Assembly (NCBI GenBank): GCA_947373185.1
Contig: CANBWP010000025.1
Coordinates: 1-36,892 of the forward strand
DNA length: 36,892 nucleotides
From: Comamonadaceae bacterium
GTDB taxonomy: Bacteria > Pseudomonadota > Gammaproteobacteria > Burkholderiales > Burkholderiaceae_C
Reading direction: 5' to 3'
This document shows positions 33,311 through 36,892 of this stretch, in pieces. A program made the translations under genes and the position numbers. The notes under the pieces were generated by a model that did not search any database, was not told where the DNA came from, and worked only from the letters and a program-made list of their open reading frames with translations. The stretch's first letter is position 1. Every line of letters begins with the position of its first letter.

Positions 33311-33512
33311 GGTTTACTTTCTGGAGGTCTCAGCAAATCAGGTAGACCGCTGTCGATGGGGCATTGTGCTGAGAATTGAATTCAATGCCACTGACTTTGC
33401 CCACTGATTTGTAGGTATTTCCCCCATGCCGTCCCCGCATGGCCAAGAACTGCCTCAGCCTTGGTATCCTGCGGTTTGTTTCAATGCTCAAACCCCCTTG
33501 AACGACAACACC
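33311..33512. promoter_or_regulatory. Divergent gap between the acyl-CoA synthetase and M14 peptidase genes
   Basis: This 202-base gap must hold both promoters. The only clear structure is an inverted repeat GGCATTG (33360-33366) and CAATGCC (33383-33389), seven perfect base pairs apart by 16, which contains the ten-base palindrome TTGAATTCAA (33376-33385). The peptidase gene has no obvious ribosome site before its preferred ATG. No confident sigma-70 promoter was found. Confidence 0.4.
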
Positions 33513-35237
33513 ATGACGCACGCCAACGCCACTCAAGCAGCCTCAAGCCCCATCCCCCAACCCGAGTTCGATCGCTTTTACAAACACACCGAGCTCACAC
33601 AATGGCTGAACGACTTTGCTGCCACCCGACCCGATTTGGTGGAACTCAGGACCTTGGGAACGAGCCACGAAGGTCGGCCCATTTGCTTGGTGGTCATCAC
33701 CCGCAAAGCCACAGGTGCAGACATAGACAAGCCGGCCTTTTGGGTGGACGGCAACATTCACGCGGCTGAACTCACCGCCAGTACCGCCTGTTTGTATTGG
33801 TTGCATCACCTTTTGAGCCAGGATGGCAAAGATGCCCAGGTGACTGAATTGCTCAGTACCCGCGTGGTGTATTTGGTGCCGCGCTTGAACCCCGATGGCG
33901 CCGAGCTGGCCTTGGCGGACAGGCCGCGTCACATTCGTTCGTCCACGCGGCCTTACCCCTGGGATGAGCCGCACGTGGAAGGTTTGAGCATTCAAGACAT
34001 GGACGGCGATGGTCGCATTTTGATGATGCGCATTGCAGATCCACACGGCGGCTGGAAGGTCAACCCTGACGAGCCACGCTTGTTGACGCCGCGCTTGCCA
34101 GGAGAGTTTGGCGGCCAGTATTACCGCGTCATGCCCGAAGGCAGTTTGCAGCATTACGACGGTGTCAACATCAAGCCCAACCGCGACATTGAAGGTTTGG
34201 ATTTGAACCGCAACTTTCCAGCCTTCTGGCGCCAAGAACATGAGCAAGTTGGCGCTGGCCCTTATCCCACCAGCGAACCCGAAGTGCGTGCCATGGTGGA
34301 CTTCATTGCCAAGCATCCCAACATTGGCGCAGCGGTCAGCTTCCACACCCACTCCGGTGTCATTTTGCGTCCCATGGGCACACAAAGCGACAGCGACATG
34401 ACGCCTGAAGACTTGTGGATGATCAAACGCATGTCCGACATTGGCAGCAAGCTGACAGGCTATCCAGCGGTCAGTATTTTTCATGACTTCAAATACCATC
34501 CCAAAGAAGTCATCACGGGCACGCAAGACTGGGTGTACGAGCACTTAGGCGCTTTGTTTTGGACCGTTGAAATTTGGGCCCCCAACAAAGAAGCCGGCAT
34601 CACCGATTACGACTGGATTCATTGGTACCGTGACCATCCGCCCGAAGACGACATCAAGTTGCTCAAGTGGAGCGATGAGGTCTGCGGCGGCAATGCGCAC
34701 GTCGATTGGTATCCCTACCAGCACCCCGACTTAGGCGCCGTGGAATTGGGGGGTTGGGACCGGATGAACTATTGGCGCAATCCACCCGCGCATTTGCGTG
34801 AGCGAGAGGCCGCCCGCTTCCCCGCCTGGTTGAATCAGATTGCGCTGACTTTGCCCAAACTCGAATTGCTGCATGCCAAAGCTGAAAACTTAGGCCATGG
34901 CCAATGGCGCGTTCAAATGGCGGTGGGTAACGCAGGTTACTTGCCCAGTTATGTCACCAAGCGGGCGCTGGAACGCAAAACAGCGCGTCCTTGCATGTTT
35001 GAAATTGACCTGCCAGATGGCGCTCATTTGCGCATGGGCAAACCGCGCATGGAAGGCCCTCAATTAGAAGGCCATGCCGCCAGCAATTCCCTTCAAGCGT
35101 TTTTGCCCAACAAAACCATCACCGGTGATCGCGCTTTGAACGAATGGATTGTGGAAGCCCCTGCAGGCACTGTGCTGAACCTGACAGCGCATGCCGCAAG
35201 GGCCGGCACTGTCAGAGCGTCAGTGACTTTGAAGTAA
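33513..35237 (+). CDS. M14-family zinc carboxypeptidase-like protein
   Basis: A 574-residue metallopeptidase of the M14 (carboxypeptidase A) clan. Zinc ligands His83 and Glu86 (GNIHAAELTAS) and His278 (VSFHTHSG) are present, as is LDLNRNF (Asn232-Arg233), which binds the substrate carboxylate, and the catalytic Glu353 (LFWTVEIW). An inserted DMDGDGRI segment at 162-169 looks like the start of a calcium-binding loop but lacks the acidic residue at its end. No signal peptide is apparent, so it is probably cytoplasmic. ATG at 33513 is preferred; the frame is open upstream to 33426. It is the only gene here with no evident aromatic link, and may act on a peptide or amide conjugate. It meets the amidohydrolase gene tail to tail, one base apart. 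Confidence 0.88.
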   Translation: MTHANATQAASSPIPQPEFDRFYKHTELTQWLNDFAATRPDLVELRTLGTSHEGRPICLVVITRKATGADIDKPAFWVDGNIHAAELTASTACLYWLHHLLSQDGKDAQVTELLSTRVVYLVPRLNPDGAELALADRPRHIRSSTRPYPWDEPHVEGLSIQDMDGDGRILMMRIADPHGGWKVNPDEPRLLTPRLPGEFGGQYYRVMPEGSLQHYDGVNIKPNRDIEGLDLNRNFPAFWRQEHEQVGAGPYPTSEPEVRAMVDFIAKHPNIGAAVSFHTHSGVILRPMGTQSDSDMTPEDLWMIKRMSDIGSKLTGYPAVSIFHDFKYHPKEVITGTQDWVYEHLGALFWTVEIWAPNKEAGITDYDWIHWYRDHPPEDDIKLLKWSDEVCGGNAHVDWYPYQHPDLGAVELGGWDRMNYWRNPPAHLREREAARFPAWLNQIALTLPKLELLHAKAENLGHGQWRVQMAVGNAGYLPSYVTKRALERKTARPCMFEIDLPDGAHLRMGKPRMEGPQLEGHAASNSLQAFLPNKTITGDRALNEWIVEAPAGTVLNLTAHAARAGTVRASVTLK

Positions 35238-35238
35238 C

Positions 35239-36102
35239 TTATTTCAAGCCCAGCAAACGCACGGCGTTGTCCTTCAAAATCCCGGGCATCACCTCGGGTT
35301 TGAAACCGGCTACTTCAAAATCCTTCATCCACCGCTCCGGTGTGATGAGGGGGTAGTCGCTGCCAAACAAAATGCGGTCTTTCAGCAAGGTGTTGGCGTA
35401 CTGAATCAATTGCTTGGGAAAGTACTTGGGGCTCCAGCCTGACAAGTCAATCCAGACATTGGGCTTGTGCGTGGCCACGCTAAGCGCTTCATCTTGCCAA
35501 GGGAAGCTAGGGTGTGCCATGACAATTTGCATGTCGGGAAAATCAATGGCCACGTCATCTAAGTGCATGGGGTTGCTGTAGGCCAAACGCAAGCCACCGC
35601 CGCACCGCATGCCTGAGCCAATGCCGCTGTGACCCGTGTGAAAAATCGCGGGCATTTTGTGTTCGTTGATCACCTCGTAAATGGGCCAAGCCATTTTGTC
35701 GTAGGGGTGGTAGCCCTGAACCGTGGGGTGAAACTTGAAACCCTTGATGCCCTCTTCCTTGATCAGTCGCTCGGCTTCGCGTGCGCCCATCTTGCCTTTG
35801 TGCGGATCGATGCTGGCAAACGCGATCATCATGTCGCTGTTGTCGCGCGCTGCTTTGGCGATTTCTTCATTGGGAATGCGGCGTCGGCCCAACTGTGATT
35901 CGCTGTCGACCGTGAACATGACCAAGCCAATTTTTCGTTCACGGTAGTAAGCCACGGTTTCATCAATGGTGGGACGGCGATCGCTGCCAAAAAACTTGTC
36001 AGCGGCGCGGTCGTATTCCTCGCCGTAATTGTCAAACGGGTTCCAGCAACTCACCTCTGCATGGGTGTGAATGTCGATGGCAATCAGGTCTTGGTGATTC
36101 AT
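35239..36102 (-). CDS. Amidohydrolase-family (PF04909-type) hydrolase or decarboxylase
   Basis: A 287-residue amidohydrolase-2 TIM barrel. Metal-binding His12 and His14 lie in IAIDIHTHAE; later ligands are likely in IFHTGHSG, VMAHPSFPW and the Asp of LFGSDYPL. This family includes ACMS and gamma-resorcylate decarboxylases as well as hydrolases, so the reaction cannot be fixed. ATG at 36102 is chosen over an in-frame TTG at 36114. It is divergent from a crotonase gene across 128 bases that contain a perfect palindrome, which suggests shared control. Genes of this kind do occur beside CoA-dependent phenylpropenoid genes in related bacteria, as far as I recall; a role in that route is a guess. 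Confidence 0.85.
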   Translation of the reverse strand: MNHQDLIAIDIHTHAEVSCWNPFDNYGEEYDRAADKFFGSDRRPTIDETVAYYRERKIGLVMFTVDSESQLGRRRIPNEEIAKAARDNSDMMIAFASIDPHKGKMGAREAERLIKEEGIKGFKFHPTVQGYHPYDKMAWPIYEVINEHKMPAIFHTGHSGIGSGMRCGGGLRLAYSNPMHLDDVAIDFPDMQIVMAHPSFPWQDEALSVATHKPNVWIDLSGWSPKYFPKQLIQYANTLLKDRILFGSDYPLITPERWMKDFEVAGFKPEVMPGILKDNAVRLLGLK

Positions 36103-36230
36103 AAAAACTTTCAAAAATACGGGAAAACCCTGTGTTTTTTAGTGCCGCATGGAAAGACAATATAGTTATTAATAATAACCTTTTTAATCTTGGCTGTGCA
36201 AACAAGCATTGCCAATGAGGACCCTCCATC
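36103..36230. promoter_or_regulatory. Divergent promoter region of the amidohydrolase and crotonase genes
   Basis: This 128-base AT-rich gap carries the palindrome at 36165-36179. On the minus strand TTGCAC, an 18-base spacer and TATTAT form a weak sigma-70-like promoter whose -10 overlaps that palindrome. On the plus strand AGGA lies nine bases before the crotonase ATG. Confidence 0.45.
36165..36179. promoter_or_regulatory. Perfect AT-rich palindrome, candidate MarR-type operator
   Basis: GTTATTA, a single central A, then TAATAAC: seven perfectly paired bases on each side. It stands midway between two divergent start codons, so one bound dimer could control both genes. AT-rich palindromes of this size are typical of MarR-family sites, and MarR regulators often govern hydroxycinnamate genes; no MarR gene lies inside the window. 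Confidence 0.5.
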
Positions 36231-36892
36231 ATGACTCAAAATTTCCATCCCTTGTTGCAACGTGCTGAATCCAACGGCATTCATTTTGAGTTGAAAGGTG
36301 CTGTGGCCATGGTGCGTTTAAGCCGCCCTAGCAAACGCAATGCACTCAATGATGGCTTGATCGAAGCTTTGCGCGATGTTTTCCAAAACTTGCCAGAAGA
36401 AGCCAAGGCTGCCGTGGTGTATGGCGAAGGTGATCATTTCTGCGCGGGCTTAGATTTATCGGAATTGAAAGAACGCGATGCCGGCCAAGGTGTGCATCAC
36501 TCTCGCAGCTGGCACGTGGCCTTGGATGCCGTTCAATTAGGCCGTGTGCCCGTCGTTGCAGCCCTCCATGGCGCAGTGGTGGGTGGTGGTTTGGAATTGG
36601 CCAGCGCTTGTCACATTCGTGTGGCGGACGACAGCACCTTCTTCGCTTTGCCAGAAGGCACACGCGGTATTTTTGTGGGCGGCGGCGGCTCTGTTCGCAT
36701 TCCTAAACTCATTGGTGTGGCACGCATGACCGACATGATGTTGACAGGACGTGTCTACAACGCGGTGGATGGCGAGCGCATTGGCTTGGCGCAGTATCAC
36801 GTGCCAACAGGCACTGCTTTGGAAAAAGCAGTGGACCTGGCACAACGCATTGCGACCAATGCACCCTTGACCAATTACGCATTGATGCACGC
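36231..36892 (+). CDS. Crotonase/enoyl-CoA hydratase-family protein (partial, C-terminus cut)
   Basis: The frame is open from ATG 36231 to the right edge, 220 codons, so about 40-60 residues are missing. The oxyanion-hole segments HFCAGLDLSEL (Ala72-Gly73) and GAVVGGGLELASACHIRVAD (Gly118-120) are clear. Both hydratase-type glutamates appear to be present: Glu122 (GLELA) and Glu142 (LPEGTRG). Retention of both favours a true hydratase or related reaction over the hydroxycinnamoyl-CoA hydratase-lyase type, which differs at the first. AGGA nine bases upstream supports the start. It probably acts on a CoA ester, perhaps one made by the ligase at 31631-33310 or by genes beyond the edge. Confidence 0.85.
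   Translation, partial: MTQNFHPLLQRAESNGIHFELKGAVAMVRLSRPSKRNALNDGLIEALRDVFQNLPEEAKAAVVYGEGDHFCAGLDLSELKERDAGQGVHHSRSWHVALDAVQLGRVPVVAALHGAVVGGGLELASACHIRVADDSTFFALPEGTRGIFVGGGGSVRIPKLIGVARMTDMMLTGRVYNAVDGERIGLAQYHVPTGTALEKAVDLAQRIATNAPLTNYALMH

Noticed and set aside
33543..34544. A 333-codon open frame on the minus strand inside the M14 peptidase gene
   Set aside because: Antisense to a gene with intact catalytic motifs; no recognisable domain and no ribosome site seen.

Overview
The window is a dense aromatic-acid catabolism region, probably from a betaproteobacterium of the Comamonadaceae (Burkholderiales). The grounds are a protocatechuate 4,5-cleavage operon that follows the Comamonas pmd gene order, several Bug-family (TctC-like) periplasmic receptors, a Pseudomonas/Burkholderiales-type VanA and moderate GC content. 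The genus cannot be fixed from the sequence alone. No rRNA, tRNA, CRISPR array, insertion sequence, integrase or phage gene was seen, so this looks like settled catabolic chromosome rather than a recent island.

Layout. (A) 1-11886, all minus strand: TRAP transporter (dctQ-dctM-dctP), then shikimate/quinate-type dehydrogenase, HPPD-like VOC protein, 3-dehydroshikimate dehydratase-like TIM barrel, aldo/keto reductase, Bug receptor, UbiD-family decarboxylase, and a two-subunit molybdenum hydroxylase (IorA/IorB-like, the latter cut by the window edge). A TetR gene (12024-12683) lies just upstream, and the space between holds a candidate operator. (B) 12793-20924, minus strand: pmdU-pmdE-pmdF-[SBP_bac_3 lipoprotein]-[Bug]-pmdD-pmdA-pmdB-pmdC, closed by a strong intrinsic terminator. 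(C) 21073-22976, plus strand: a divergent LysR regulator and another Bug receptor. (D) 22963-33310, minus strand: acyl-CoA synthetase, branched-chain-type ABC transporter (substrate-binding protein, LivH, LivM, LivG, LivF), vanillate demethylase oxygenase VanA, a Bug receptor, a DUF1932-type dehydrogenase and an AEC-family permease. (E) 33513-36892: an M14 metallopeptidase (plus), an amidohydrolase (minus) and, divergent from it, a crotonase cut by the right edge; a perfect AT-rich palindrome lies between the last two.

How it fits together. Block A plausibly takes up hydroaromatic acids (quinate/shikimate) and converts them through 3-dehydroshikimate to protocatechuate. VanA in block D plausibly demethylates vanillate to protocatechuate. 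Block B opens the ring at the 4,5 bond and runs CHMS, PDC, oxalomesaconate and CHA to pyruvate plus oxaloacetate. Blocks D and E carry CoA-ligase and crotonase genes that could feed side-chain-bearing aromatic acids into the same route, but their substrates are not shown by the sequence.

Main points for a second look: a free-standing HPPD-like protein that has lost two of the three iron ligands and sits beside the dehydratase it is fused to in QuiC1; a pmd operon in which the pmdK permease is absent and two periplasmic-binding-protein genes are inserted elsewhere; four Bug receptors with no TctA/TctB partner; VanA without VanB; a UbiD plus molybdenum-hydroxylase module of unknown substrate; and several unreported palindromes or folded leaders at promoters.
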